The notes: generated by a model from the sequence alone, not told the origin. Counted from the first letter of the stretch, positions 1 through 12,500 are shown. The stretch: DNA of 64,000 nt from Halorhabdus utahensis DSM 12940 (GCF_000023945.1 NC_013158.1:2108001-2172000), one strand, 5' to 3'. A program made the numbers and translations.

Positions 1-808
1 TCAGCTGGTTGCGCTTCTGTTCGTCGATGTCGAGGTGGATCCCCACTGACCGAAGCGGTGTCCCGTCATCGTCCTCCTCGACCACCGTGCCCATGGTTCG
101 CACCCACTTCCAGTCACCGGATTTCGTCTCCATCCGGTAATCACACTGATAGAAGTCCGTGTCCGTGTCGATATGTTCCGCGAGCGCCTCGTCGTGGCGC
201 TGCTTGCCGTCCGGATGGACGAGCTGTTCCCAATCGTCCAACTGATCGCCCATCTCTGCCGGTGAATAGCCCAGCATGTTCGCCAGCAGTTCGTCGCGCA
301 ATACCTCGTCGGCCTCCATGTCCCAGTCCCAGATTCCGAGTTTTGCCCCTTTAACGGCCAACTTCATTCGCTCTTCCGTGGCACTGAAATCCGCGTCAGT
401 GTCTCCACCAGTGTTTGAGACGGATCCTGCGCCGCTGGCCGTGTCGATTTCGGTGAACTGGCAGTGCGCGTTCTCGAATCTCCCATTATGGTCACGTTCG
501 ACGCGGATATCGAGCATCACCGTCACGGGATGGCCATCTGCATGTCGGATGTCCAATTCGATCGGGCTCGATCGCTCCCCAGCAACGAATCGATCGAACG
601 CCGTCCGGAAGTTGTCCCTGTCGCCCGAGTGGACGTACTCTCCAAACTGCTCACCACAGACGTTCGCTGCCTCGTATCCCAAGACAGTGACCCATGCCTC
701 GTTGACCGCGCTGATGTGTCCGTTCCGAGTCAGTCGCTGATACGGATACGGGAGAGCTGAGGGGTCGACACTCACCGGCTGTGCCGACTGTTGGGAGGGG
801 TCACTCAC
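1..808 (-). CDS. PAS-domain sensor protein, 3' part beyond the left edge
   Basis: This minus-strand frame starts at a GTG (808-806) and runs off the left edge, so only about 269 N-terminal residues are visible. An in-frame TGA lies two codons before the GTG, which fixes the start. Two PAS folds can be read: one near residues 20-120 and a second near 140-265, the latter with the PAS/PAC signature ending in VGIHLDIDEQK. PAS modules bind small ligands or cofactors and normally precede a histidine kinase or a Bat-type output domain; which of these follows is outside the window. It is divergent from the response-regulator/Bat gene starting at 1034 and shares a 225-base control region holding an 18-bp inverted repeat. 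Confidence 0.8.
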   Translation of the reverse strand, partial: MSDPSQQSAQPVSVDPSALPYPYQRLTRNGHISAVNEAWVTVLGYEAANVCGEQFGEYVHSGDRDNFRTAFDRFVAGERSSPIELDIRHADGHPVTVMLDIRVERDHNGRFENAHCQFTEIDTASGAGSVSNTGGDTDADFSATEERMKLAVKGAKLGIWDWDMEADEVLRDELLANMLGYSPAEMGDQLDDWEQLVHPDGKQRHDEALAEHIDTDTDFYQCDYRMETKSGDWKWVRTMGTVVEEDDDGTPLRSVGIHLDIDEQKRNQL

Positions 809-910
809 GAATTCTCACCGTCTACTACACTCTGGAGCAGCCTGATACAAGAAGGTGCCCCACAGTGGGCCCGAACAGGTGTTGCTGTGTCTCACGACCG
901 AGTCTGACCG

Positions 911-919
911 GGATATTTA
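911..919 (+). promoter_or_regulatory. TATA-like element for the Bat regulator
   Basis: GGATATTTA is an archaeal TATA-like box. Transcription would start about 25 bases downstream, near 940-945, inside the inverted repeat at 928-945 and just before a short leader ORF at 951. Confidence 0.45.
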
Positions 920-927
920 CAACCTAC

Positions 928-945
928 TACCTTCATGCGAAGGTA
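928..945. promoter_or_regulatory. 18-bp perfect inverted repeat, putative operator
   Basis: TACCTTC-ATGC-GAAGGTA is two 7-base arms around a 4-base spacer. It overlaps the predicted transcription start of the Bat regulator and lies in the divergent intergenic region with the PAS gene. A near copy (16/18 identical) is at 3138-3155. The operator role is inference. Confidence 0.5.
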
Positions 946-950
946 AACGG

Positions 951-1037
951 ATGACCTCCTCAGCACAGGACTGGGCCGCCCGTGGAAAGCGACAATGGCC
1001 AGCAGGGAGTGCTACAGCAGCGGCTGGTGCACAATGA
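951..1037 (+). CDS. Possible 28-residue leader ORF overlapping the Bat regulator start
   Basis: ATG at 951 opens a 28-codon frame ending in TGA at 1035-1037, which overlaps the ATG of the next gene at 1034 (ATGA). The predicted transcript start lies only a few bases upstream of 951, so a leaderless ORF is plausible, with translation of the regulator coupled to it. The peptide (begins MTSSAQDW) matches nothing I recognise and could be chance. Confidence 0.25.
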   Translation: MTSSAQDWAARGKRQWPAGSATAAAGAQ

Positions 1038-2995
1038 GCGGGAATGATGCGCCCGTAGTGAGTGGGGACGCCATCCACACGCTGTTAGTCGACGATAGCG
1101 ACCGATGGGCCTCGGTCGCTGCGAAGCGAATCGAACGCGAGACAGACGCGGTCAGTGTCTCGGTCGCGAACGATGCCAACGAGGCGCTCGTACATCTCGC
1201 GGAGGCCGACCGAGTCGACTGTCTGCTCGTGGACTACATGATGCCGGGCATCACCGGCCTGGAGTTGCTCGAACGCGTTCGCGAGGATCGTCCCGATATT
1301 CCGTTCATCCTCATCACCAGCGAGGGAAACGAGGACGTGGCTGCCCGGGCGATCGACGCCGGTGTGACCGATTACGTCGTCAAAGAGCCGGCAACCGATC
1401 AAACCCCACTCCTCGCCGAGAAAATCGAGTCAGTTGTGCGCCAGCATCGCTTACAATGCCAACTTGAAGAAAGCGAACGGCGCTATCGATCCGTCGTCGA
1501 GGAGAGCCGTGACGCGATCTGTCTGCTCGAAGACGGTCGCGTGCAGTTTTGTAACGAGCACTTTGCCGAACTCACGGGTAGCGACTGTGCGTCCTGGATC
1601 GGCGAGGAGCTCGTCGAAGACGCAATTCACCCGGACGACCGGACCGCAGTGCGTGAGGCATTCGCGAACTGGGACGACGGGAGCGCCGAGCCGGAACTGC
1701 AAGAAGCGCGCCTTCGTCGTTCCGACGGATCGGTTCGGGCCTGTGAGTTCACTGGCCGGCGGATCACCGACGAGGGTGAGCCGACACTGCTCGTCTCGAT
1801 CCGGGACGTCAGCGAGCGACGACGCCACGAGCGTGAGCTACAGTGGGAGCGAGACCTCAATCGAACGGTCCAGGAAGCGCTGGTCGAATCGCGGACGCGA
1901 GACACATTGGAAGAAGACGTCGTTACCCATTTACACGAGTACGGGTATCCGGTCGCGTGGGTTGCCGAACGGGGGGCCGGTGGACTGTCCCCGCGAGCCG
2001 TCGCCGGGGATCAGGCATTCGTCGACGCCATCTCCTCGACGGCAGAAGCCGACGAGGTGCAGGGCGAACCCGCCACGTGGGCTGCCCAGTCGGGAGAGCC
2101 ACAGTTCGTCCAAGATGTCGCTGAGTTGTTTCCCTCGGCGTGGCGAGAAGTCGTCACAGACGACGGGTATCGGTCCGGCGGGGCGGTTCCGCTCGAACAC
2201 AACGACGTCCCCTACGGCGTATTGGCGGTCTATCATGACGAGCCGGACCATTTCGGCGAGACCGAGCGCCGGTTGCTCACGGAGCTCGGGGATACCGTCG
2301 CGTTCGGGATCCACAGCCTCGCGACGGAGAATAGCCTCGCTGCAGACCGGACTGTCACGGCCCGGTTTCGCGTCGGCGACGACGCGTACTATCTCGCGGC
2401 ACTCGCGATAGACGGGGCCTTTCGGGACTGCAAGCGGGTCACCGTCCAGGGGACTGTCCCGGACGACGAGGACGGGATCGTCCAGTATCTCCGTATCGCA
2501 GGCGCGACGGACGCGATCCAGGACGTGCTGGCTGCTCACCCCGATGTGACAGCAGTCCACGGGATCGACATTGAGCCACGCAGACTCCAGGTGACGGTCA
2601 GCGGTCCCAGTCCGGAAGCCCATCTCGCGACGCGCGGCGTCGTCGTCGATACCACGACCCTCGACCCCAACGGGGCCGTCGTCGAGGCACAGCTCCAGTC
2701 CCGGGAGACCGTCACGCCGACACTCGAGCGGTTAGAAGCGGCGTTCGACGACGTCTCCATACTCGCGATCGGTAACGAGGACACGGTGAGTGACACCGGC
2801 GGCCAGCTGCGAGCGGCCCGACTCACCGACAAGCAACGCCAGGCTCTCCGCGCGGCGTACCATCACGGGTACTTCGAACAGCCTCGCGGGGCCACCGCGG
2901 CGGAGATCGCCGAGACCCTGGGCGTTGCCCACTCGACGTTCCTCCAGCACCTCCACCGCGCCCAGCAGAAAGTCTTCGAAGCGCGCTTCGAGTGA
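1034..2995 (+). CDS. Receiver-PAS-GAF-Bat transcriptional regulator
   Basis: A 653-residue cytoplasmic regulator. Order: response-regulator receiver (about 14-135, phosphoacceptor Asp67 in LLVDYMMPG, Lys117), PAS domain (about 141-262), GAF domain (about 275-440), bacterio-opsin activator domain (about 445-585), and a C-terminal HTH_10 DNA-binding domain (about 595-650, LTDKQRQAL...GVAHSTFLQHL). Proteins of this kind receive a phosphoryl or redox/light signal and control transcription in haloarchaea; the founding member is Bat of Halobacterium. ATG 1034 is preferred over the upstream in-frame start at 995 because it begins MSGND and overlaps the leader ORF stop. The gene sits between a truncated PAS sensor and a giant surface-protein gene, with similar 18-bp inverted repeats upstream and downstream, suggesting autoregulation and perhaps control of the downstream gene. 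No kinase partner is visible. Confidence 0.9.
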   Translation: MSGNDAPVVSGDAIHTLLVDDSDRWASVAAKRIERETDAVSVSVANDANEALVHLAEADRVDCLLVDYMMPGITGLELLERVREDRPDIPFILITSEGNEDVAARAIDAGVTDYVVKEPATDQTPLLAEKIESVVRQHRLQCQLEESERRYRSVVEESRDAICLLEDGRVQFCNEHFAELTGSDCASWIGEELVEDAIHPDDRTAVREAFANWDDGSAEPELQEARLRRSDGSVRACEFTGRRITDEGEPTLLVSIRDVSERRRHERELQWERDLNRTVQEALVESRTRDTLEEDVVTHLHEYGYPVAWVAERGAGGLSPRAVAGDQAFVDAISSTAEADEVQGEPATWAAQSGEPQFVQDVAELFPSAWREVVTDDGYRSGGAVPLEHNDVPYGVLAVYHDEPDHFGETERRLLTELGDTVAFGIHSLATENSLAADRTVTARFRVGDDAYYLAALAIDGAFRDCKRVTVQGTVPDDEDGIVQYLRIAGATDAIQDVLAAHPDVTAVHGIDIEPRRLQVTVSGPSPEAHLATRGVVVDTTTLDPNGAVVEAQLQSRETVTPTLERLEAAFDDVSILAIGNEDTVSDTGGQLRAARLTDKQRQALRAAYHHGYFEQPRGATAAEIAETLGVAHSTFLQHLHRAQQKVFEARFE

Positions 2996-3137
2996 ACCAC
3001 CGTGGGTGCCATGGGCCACGCTCCACGGTCGAGAACGCCCATCCTCATTCTCACAAATGATTCTGTACTGTCGCGCCAGCACGAGGCAAGCTGCCAGGAC
3101 TAATTTCGAAAAGATCGTCGCTATCGGGCCGACTAGA

Positions 3138-3155
3138 TGCCTTCATGTGAAGGTA
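3138..3155. promoter_or_regulatory. Second 18-bp inverted repeat, putative operator
   Basis: TGCCTTC-ATGT-GAAGGTA matches the repeat at 928-945 in 16 of 18 positions. It lies 142 bases after the Bat regulator stop and 380 bases before the giant gene. With the first copy it brackets the regulator. Function is inferred from repetition and placement only. Confidence 0.45.
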
Positions 3156-3340
3156 GTAAGTGCGAGATAGCATACCGGGCAGCGACCGCTTCTATCGGCA
3201 GATATTGCGTGTTTCGGGATGGCGCGATATTGTAGATACCCCCGTTTCCGGGTGTTTTGCGAATGTATCGATCGGGTCGCGCTCGCATCGTGGGCAGGAT
3301 ACCGTCACACGAAGATATTCTGCTTTTGTGTGTACAAACG

Positions 3341-3351
3341 AATATTTATGG
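3341..3351 (+). promoter_or_regulatory. TATA box candidate for the giant surface protein
   Basis: AATATTTATGG in an AT-richer stretch is the best archaeal TATA candidate upstream of 3535; a weaker one is CTCTTAACG near 3386. Confidence 0.4.
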
Positions 3352-3534
3352 TATGTTCAGACCTGCGCGGACACGAAGGACGACTCTCTTAACGTTCAAT
3401 ACTGATAACTCAGGCGATGCGAAACGACGATGGAAAGCCCCTCATTCAGGTGCGTCTGGCTCGAATGGAGCCGCGACGAACTGGCGTCGTGATCGCCCGG
3501 GGCCTGCCGGGGGTCGATCACGGGAGGTGGGTCG

Positions 3535-6500
3535 ATGAAACTCCGCGCGCTCGCGCTGTCAGTCCTGATGGTCATGTCGGTGGTTGCGGTCGGCGTCTCG
3601 TTCGGGCCGGGCGTCGCTACGGCGGCAGGCAATCAGACCGATGTCGCCGTGAGCGACCTGCCGGGGTCGGGGACGAGCAACGATCCCTACCAGATCAGCA
3701 GCGCCTCGGAGTTGCAGGCGATAGAGGACGATCTGGGGGCACACTACACGCTTGTCGCCGACGTCAACGCGTCGGACACGAGCGAGTGGAACGACGGGGC
3801 TGGCTTCGCCCCGATCGGTGACTCCGGCACGCCGTTCACCGGAACGTTCGACGGCAATGGCTACACGATTGCAGACCTAACGATCAATCGGTCGAGCGAG
3901 AACAACGTCGGCCTGTTCGGCTACACTGGAAGCAGCGCGGTGATCGCAAACGTCAGTATCGAAGACATTGACGTCACTGGATACCAATACGTGGGTGGCC
4001 TCGTCGGATACAGCTCTGGCACGATGGATTCATCGTACGCGACAGGCAACGTCTCCGCCACCGGAAATACAGTAGGTGGCCTCGTCGGATATGGCGAGGG
4101 CACGGTGGGTTCATCGTACGCGACAGGCAACGTCTCCGCCACCGGAAATACAGTGGGTGGCCTTATCGGTACCAACTTCGGCACGGTGGATTCATCGTAT
4201 GCGACGGGGACTGTCACCGGCCAAGATAGAGTGGGTGGCCTCATCGGGGCCAACCTCGGCACGGTGACCGACGCCTACTGGGACGTGAACACGACCGGCC
4301 AGTCCGACACGAACGATGGATATGATGACGCTGGCACCGGCCTCACGACGACCCAGCTCAAGGCCAACACCAGCCTCGATGGCTTCGACTTCACGAACAC
4401 CTGGGCTGTCAAAACTGGCGGCGAGGTGTCCTACCCCTACCTGCTGAACAACACCCAATCGCCCGCGCCCGGGCTGGAGAGTCTGTTCGCCGGCGGGAAC
4501 GGCACCGCAGCCAATCCCTACCAGATCGGGGACTGGAACGACCTCGACAGCGTGCGCAACGCGCTCGACGCCAACTTCACGCTCGTCGCCGACCTGAATT
4601 CCTCGACCGCAGGTTACGATTCGGTGGCGAGCCCGAGTGCAAACAACGACAAGGGCTTCGAGCCGATAGGATCATCTTCAACTCGCTTCAATGGCACATT
4701 TAACGGTAGTGGATACAAACTGGCCGACCTCGTGATCAATCGGCCAGACTCGAGGAATGTCAGTATCTTTGGAGTCGTTGGTTCATCAGGCACGGTTACA
4801 CTCACAGGAGTCGAAAACGCAAGTGTGACAGGAGGCACTTCTGTGGGAGGACTCGTCGGCTATAATGCGGGAATGGTGAACTTATCCTATACTACTGGGT
4901 CAGTCAGGGCTGACGATAGTGGGAATCAGTCTGGCAGTTCTGTTGGGGGACTCGTCGGTAATCTAACAGGTGATATTCGAAATGCATATTCGATGAGTGA
5001 TGTGACTGGTACTACCACTGTAGGTGGACTTGTAGGTAATATCTCGAAAAATTTTGGTACCAGGACGAAGTACACATATGCTACCGGAAAGGTTAGCAGT
5101 ACTGTAAATGCGACTGTGCGTGGTCACGCTGGCGGTGTCTTAGAATATGGCCAACAGCAAATAGCCTACTTTGACCAAAAAACGACCGGAGTGACTGAGC
5201 GAGTGGGCAATCCGTATCCAAGGCATACTGGTCAGCTCAAAGGATACGAGGGTCATAAAGAATTTTTCCATAAAGAATATGAAACGCAGGATGTTTTTGA
5301 CTCTCAGAATATTTGGACAATAAATAACTCCGACGGTGTCGTTTCGTATCCGTATCTACAGCAGAACCCCCAGACGGATATACCGGGGAAAGAGAAATTG
5401 TATTCGGCAGGAAATGGAACAAGTGGTCAGCCTTACGAAGTAGCTAACTGGACCCATCTCAACGATACACGTCAAAATCCTTCCGCGAACTTTACCCTAA
5501 CAGCGAACCTATCCAGAGAATCTGGAGGATATCGTAAAGAGGTAACGAATCCATCAGGTGGTTTCACGCCCATCAATGGATTCGGGAGTGGCGCCGGGAG
5601 TGAATTTAAAGGTAGGTTCGATGGCGCAGGAAATACGATAACTGATTTAGTTATTAACCGAAACTCAGACTTTGTGGGGTTATTCGGTATATCGTCCGGT
5701 ACAATCTCTAAAATTTCAATAAAGAACGTCTCTATTAGTGGTGATCGGGGCGTGGGAGGGGTCGTCGGTTTACAGGTTCATCCTGAATTAGGAGGGGCTA
5801 GGACAATCAAGAATGTTTCTGTTACAGGTGAGGTTAATGGAACATCGTTCGTAGGAGGAGTGGCAGGACAAATATATTTAGATACTGTCCGTGACACCAA
5901 TGCATCGGTGAACGTCACAGGAGAAACAGCAGTCGGTGGACTTGTCGGTTCTTCGGCAGCAGGTAAAATAACTGACTCGAATGTGGATGGGAGAGTTACC
6001 GGTGGAACGTATGTCGGTGGACTTGTTGGTGCTGTCGGCACTAATGGAAGATTCTTCAATAATAGAGGATCTATCCAGGCCTCGACAACGGATGTTTCGG
6101 TAACCGGCAATTCAAGTGTTGGCGGTATGGTTGGAGCGAATGGAGGTACATCTATCCCTGCGGTGTATTATGAGGGGAAAATCAATCATTTACCTCTGAA
6201 TGGAACTGAGATGCGCGCGTTAGAAGCAAGTGGATCCGTGCAGTCCCCGAGAAACGTAGGTGGTCATAAGATCGGCGGTCTCGTAGGGCAGCTCTATAGA
6301 GCTAATGTCACTCGCTCAAGTGCGACAGGAGAGGTCCAGGGTAGACTCAATTCTGGTGACGTGCAGGCGGGCAATGCCACTAAGATTGGTGGTCTCGTCG
6401 GTTACATGAGCGGGACGAATGCGGTCCTCAAACGCTCCGTTGCGGTGGGGAACGTCACTGGCTCGTCGAACGTCGGTGGCCTCGTCGGAGCTAACGGCAA

Positions 6501-9500
6501 CGCCTCCGCCTTCAAAAAGGGCGGAACGATCGAAAACGCGACCGCCAGCGGCACGGTCACCCTCGCTGGTGACAGTACCGATCCCGAAAATCTGGGCGGC
6601 CTCGTCGGCCAGATCTTCCAGGGCACCGTCACGCAGTCGAATGCCACCGGTAACGTGAACGCTGGCGACGCGACGAACGTCGGTGGCCTCGTCGGCTACA
6701 ATGACGCGACCGAGCCAAGTACGATCCGGGAGACGTACGCGACGGGCGCAGTGGACGGCGGCAACAACGTCGGCGGTCTCGTCGGCAAGAGCGTCAACGA
6801 CCTCGTGACCGAAAGCTACGCGATTGGGTCGGTCAACGGGTCGGCATCAGTTGGCGGCCTCGTCGGCAACAACACCGGTTCGATCGCCAAAGTGAACAAC
6901 TCCTATGCGGCCGGGTCGGTCACCGGGGATTCCGCTGGCGGTCTCGTCGGCACCATTGAGAACGGTGCGTCCGTGACTGACGCCTACTGGGACACCCAGA
7001 CGACTAATCAGTCCTCTTCAGCCGGCAACGCGACGGGGCTCACGACCAGCCAGCTGAAGGCCAACACCAGCCTCGCGTTCGACTTCGAAACGACGTGGGC
7101 TGTCAAAACTGGCGTCGAGAAATCCTACCCCTACCTGCTGAAAAACACGCAATCGCCCGCGCCCGGACTGGAGAGTCTGTTCCCCGGCGGCGATGGCACC
7201 GAGGCCAGCCCCTACCAGATCGCAGACTGGAACGACCTCGACAACGTGCGCGACGCGCTCGACGCCAACTACACGCTCGTCGCCGACCTCGACGAGAACA
7301 CGGCGGGCTACGATTCGGTGGCGAGCGCCTCGGCAAACAACGACAAAGGCTTTGACCCATTCGGTGACAGAGGGGCCAGTTTCAGTGGGACGTTCGACGG
7401 ACAGGACCACACCATTGCGAACCTGACGATCAATCGGACGGATAGGGACTACGTCGCTCTCTTCGGCCGCACTGGCGGCGGGATGATTGTAAACGTCAGT
7501 CTGGAAGACGTCGAGGTCACCGGCAACAGGCAGGTGGGTAGCCTCGTCGGATCCCACGGAGGTGGTGTGGTAAGCGCGTCCTCCGCTACCGGCACTGTCG
7601 ACGGTTCCACGTCGGTTGGGGGCCTCGTCGGAGACAGTTACGGACGAGTGAGCAACTCGACTGCCGCGGTATCCGTCACTGGTTCTGAGCAGGTGGGTGG
7701 CCTCGTCGGTCTGAGTTCAGGCTACTCCACATCCAAGGGAATCGTGAACACGTCGCACGCAACTGGGACTGTCGACGGTACCTCCTATGTAGGTGGGCTT
7801 GTCGGACGTAACTACGATGGTGGGGGAGTGCCGACTGTGAAGACATCCTCCGCCACGGGGTCGGTTAACGGCTCCGACTACGTTGGTGGCCTCATCGGAG
7901 GAAATAGTGGCGAAACGAAGACCTCGAACGCCAGCGGGACTGTCACCGGAAGCGAAAGCGTCGGCGGTCTCGTCGGTGCGAACGGCGTCGAATCGGATGG
8001 AACCTCCGGCGGCAGCATTGAAGCCTCGAATGCCAGCGGGGAGGTAGCCCTCAACGCTAACGTAAGGGCGGGAGACAAGATGGGCGGTCTCGTCGGCCAG
8101 CTCTACGGTGGTTCGGTCACTCGTTCCAACGCAACTGGCGACATTAGCGGTGGCTTCCAATTCCAGGGGAAGAATATTGGTGGTCTCGTTGGCTATGCGG
8201 ATGGCACGACCAGTACCGCGACAATCACTGACTCCTATGCTGTTGGCGATGCCCTCGGAGACAAGCGCGTTGGCGGCCTCGTCGGGACGGCCATACAAAC
8301 AGAAATCAACCGCACCTATGCGACTGGCGGAGCTACTGGGACGCAATCGAATATTGGCGGACTCGTCGGCAATGCGACTGGAACGAACACTCGCGTATCC
8401 AACTCGTACGCTGTTGGCTCGGTCACTGGCAACTCACCAGTCGGCGGTCTCATCGGCACCAGTGAGGACGGTGCGTCCGTGACCGACGCCTACTGGGACC
8501 TGAACACGACTGGCCAGGACACCTCGGCCGGCGGCACCGGTCTCACGACGAGCGAACTGAAGGGCAACGAGAGTCTGGCCGGCTTTACCTTCACGAACAC
8601 GTGGGGTGTCCGAACTGGCGGCGAGGTGTCCTACCCCTACCTGCTGAACACCACCCAATCGCCCGCGCCCGGACTGGAGAGCCTGTTCGCCGGTGGGAGC
8701 GGAACCGAAGCCGACCCGTATGAACTCTCCTCACCGGACACGTTGGGGAGTGTCAGTTCGGCACCGAACGCCAGCTACGAACTCACGGCCGACCTGGACA
8801 TGGCGGGCGTCAGCCACGACCCGATCGGAACGGCCGCGACGCCGTTCAACGGCTCGTTTGACGGCAACGGCTACACGATCGCGAACCTGACCATCGATCG
8901 GCCCGGCGAAGACAACGTCGGTCTCTTCGGCCACGTCGCGACCAACGGAACGGTGGCGAACGTCACGATCGAGAACGCGACTGTGACCGGCGACAGCAAC
9001 GTCGGTGGCCTCGTCGGAGAAACCACCGGGACGATAACGGGCTCCTCGGTGACCGGCCGCATCACCGGCAACGAGAGCGTCGGCGGTCTCGCCGGGGCGA
9101 ACGGCGTCGAATCGGACGACACCGCAGGTGGCACGATCGAATCCTCGACTGCCAGCGCCACCGTGACTGTCAACGCGAGCGCGACAGCCCCGACGCAGTT
9201 CGGCGGCCTCGTCGGCCAGAACTACCAGGGCACGGTCACTACCTCGAACGCCACGGGTGACGTGCAGGCGGGCGACGCCACCAGCGTCGGCGGCCTCGTC
9301 GGGTACACCAGCGGAACGGGCGCGAGTGCGGTCGTCAACGTTTCGTATGCGACCGGGAACGTCACCGGCAGCGAGCGCGTCGGCGGGATTGCCGGGACCA
9401 CGATCAATGCCACGATCACCCAGACGTACGCGACAGGCGGCGTCAACGGCTCAACGGACCTTGGCGGCCTCGTCGGGAACGTCACCGGACGGAACAGTGA

Positions 9501-12500
9501 GGTAGTCTACGCCTACGCAGTCGGTCCCGTCACCGGGAACAGCAGCGTCGGCGGCCTCGTTGGGACGACGACGGACAATCCCAGGGTCGCGAACTCATAC
9601 TGGGATGTCGAGACGACCGGCCAGGACAACTCGGCTGGCCTCCGGGAGTTCAGTGGCAGGACCACCGCAGAGATGACGGGACCCTCCGTTCGAGGGTCTC
9701 TCGGTCTCTTCGACTTCGATGCAACGTGGGATGTGTTGATATCGAACGGAACAGTCTCCTACCCCTCCCTGCGGGCAAACCCACAGGAACCCGCCCCAGG
9801 GAAACGAACACTATACGCCGATGGTAACGGGACAGCAGACAATCCTTACGAGATCGAAAACTGGTATCACCTGGATGCCACCCGGGAGAACCCCCGGGCG
9901 AACTACACGCTCGTGGCCGACCTCGACCCGGAGACGGCCGGCTACGACTCGGTGGCTGCTCCCTCGGCCAACGGCGGACACGGGTTCGACCCGATCGGAG
10001 CGGATCGCCGTGGATTCGAAGGCGAATTCGACGGCGAGGGTCACACCATCACGAATCTCACGATCGACCGCCCCGGCGAGGACACTGTCGGGCTGTTCGC
10101 CATTGTTCCGGCCGGGCAGTACGCCGATGGAACGGTCAAGAACCTTCGGCTCTCGAACGTCGATATTACCGGGGCCAGATCCGTCGGTGGCGTGGCTGGA
10201 TTCCACGGGCAAGCCGCGAAGACGATCGCGAACGTCTCGGTCTCGGGGACCGTCGACGGCACCGAAAACGTCGGTGGTGTCGTCGGGACGAACCTGGGGC
10301 TGGTCGAAAACCTGACCGCGACGGCGACCGTCAACGGCTCGACGAACGTCGGCGGTCTCGCCGGTTCGAACAGGGGTATCGTGACCGAGTCCGACGCGGC
10401 CGGGACCGTCAGCGGATCGACGAACGTTGGCGGCCTCGTCGGGGCCAACGAACTCGGCACGGTACGGGACTCGAACGCGATGGGCGACGTTACCGGCGAC
10501 TCCACCGTCGGCGGACTCCTCGGGACAAATAACGGTGGTCTGGTGACCGGGAGCTATGGCACCGGAAACGTGACCGTATCCGGCGATAACGCCGGTGGCC
10601 TCATCGGCTGGAACACCGATTATTCAGACTGGAGTGGTGTGCACAATGCGACGGTCACGAACACCTACGCCACGGGTGACGTTTCTGCCAAAGGCGGGAA
10701 CGTCGGTGGTCTCCTCGGCAACAACACCGTCACCGATGGTGGCCAGAGCGTGATCAACAACTCCTACGCTGTCGGTGCGGTCTCGGGATACGCGAGTCTC
10801 GGCGGTCTCGTCGGGACGAACAACGCGACAGTCGAAAACGCCTACTGGGACACCGAGACGACCGGTCTGTCAGACTCCGACGGCGGTATCGGCCTCACGA
10901 CGAGCCAACTGAAGGCCAACACCAGTCTCGCGTTCGACTTCGGAACGACGTGGGATGTCGAGACTGGCAGCGAAGTGTCCTATCCTTACCTGCTGAACAA
11001 CACGCAATCGCCCGCGCCCGGGCTGGAAACGATCGACACAACCTCACCGTCCATCTCGACGTTCAGCGTCACCAACCCGTCCGACCAGGACGTCCAGGTG
11101 AGCTTCGACACTTCAGAGCAACTCTCGACGATCGAAGTGACAATCTCGGGTGCTGAGTCGGCCACCCTCATGACGGGTGAATTCAGCGAGACCGACAATA
11201 GCGACGGTACCTACACCTACACCGCGACCCACGCAGTCAGTACCGACGGCGACTACACCGCGACATTGACCGCCGCAGCGGATGCCGCCGGCAACGACGG
11301 GGCAAGCGGCGAGTCCGGGAACGTGACGATCGACGTGACGCCACCGACGATCGACTCATTCGCTGTCTCGAATCCCTCGGGCCAGGACGTTCAGGTAGCC
11401 TTCAACAGCACAGAACAACTCTCGACGGTCGAAGTCTCGATCACTGGTGCCGAAAGCACGACATTGACGAGTGGCGACTTCACGGCAACTGCCAGCGACG
11501 GCACCTACACCTACGAAGCCATCCACGCCGGCAATAGCGATGGCACGTACATTGCCACGCTGGAAACGGCGACCGACGACGCCGGCAACGATGGCGCGAG
11601 CAACCAGTCCGGCAGTGTCGAGGTCGACACCGCCGACGATGGCGGTTCGGGCGGTGGTCCCGGCGCAGGCGACATGTCTGCCCCGTCGATCTCCGGGTTC
11701 GAGGTTACCAACCAGTCGGGACAGAACGTGCACATCACCTTCGTCGCAAACGAACAAGTGTCGACGATTTCGGTGGCGATCACCGGTGCTGAATCGGCCA
11801 CGCTCGCGACGAGCGACTTCAGCGAGACCGACAATGGCGACGGTACCTACAGTTACACCGCGACTTACGCCGGTAGTACCGACGGCACGTACACTGCAAC
11901 GTTGACAAGAGCTGAAGACCACGCCGGCAACGACGGTGCGAGCGGTCAGTCCGGCAGCGTGACGGTCGACGTGACTCAGCCGTCGATTTCCGGATTCGAG
12001 GTCACCAACCCGTCCGAACAGGCTGTTCGCGTGGCCTTCGACGCAGACGAACAACTCGCCACCGTCGAAGTGACAATCTCGGGTGCTGAGAACACCACGC
12101 TCGCGACGAGTGACTTCAGCAAAATCGACAACGGCGACAGCACCTACACCTACGAAGCTACCTACGAAGGCAGTACCGACGGCAATTACACTGCCACACT
12201 GAAAACGGCGACTGACGATCTCGGCAACGACGGTGCGAACGCTCAGTCCGAGACGGTCATCGTGGATACGACAGCCCCGTCGATCTCCGGGTTCGCAGCC
12301 ACGAACCCATCCGGACAGGACGTTCGAGTCACATTCGATGCCGACGAACAGCTATCGACGCTTCAGGTGGCGATCACCGGCCCGGAATCGGCCACGCTCG
12401 CGACGAGCGACTTCAGCGAGACCGACAATGGCGACGGTACCTACACCTACGAAGCTACCTACGCCGGCAGCACCGATGGCACGTACACCGCCGCTCTCTC

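Larger units (their letters stand above)
2996..3534. other. Non-coding region upstream of the giant surface-protein gene
   Basis: 539 bases with no convincing gene. It carries the second 18-bp inverted repeat (3138-3155), a TATA-like AATATTTATGG (3341-3351), and a Shine-Dalgarno-like GGAGGTG (about 3521-3527) just before the ATG at 3535. If 3341 is the promoter, the leader is about 160 bases. Confidence 0.6.
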
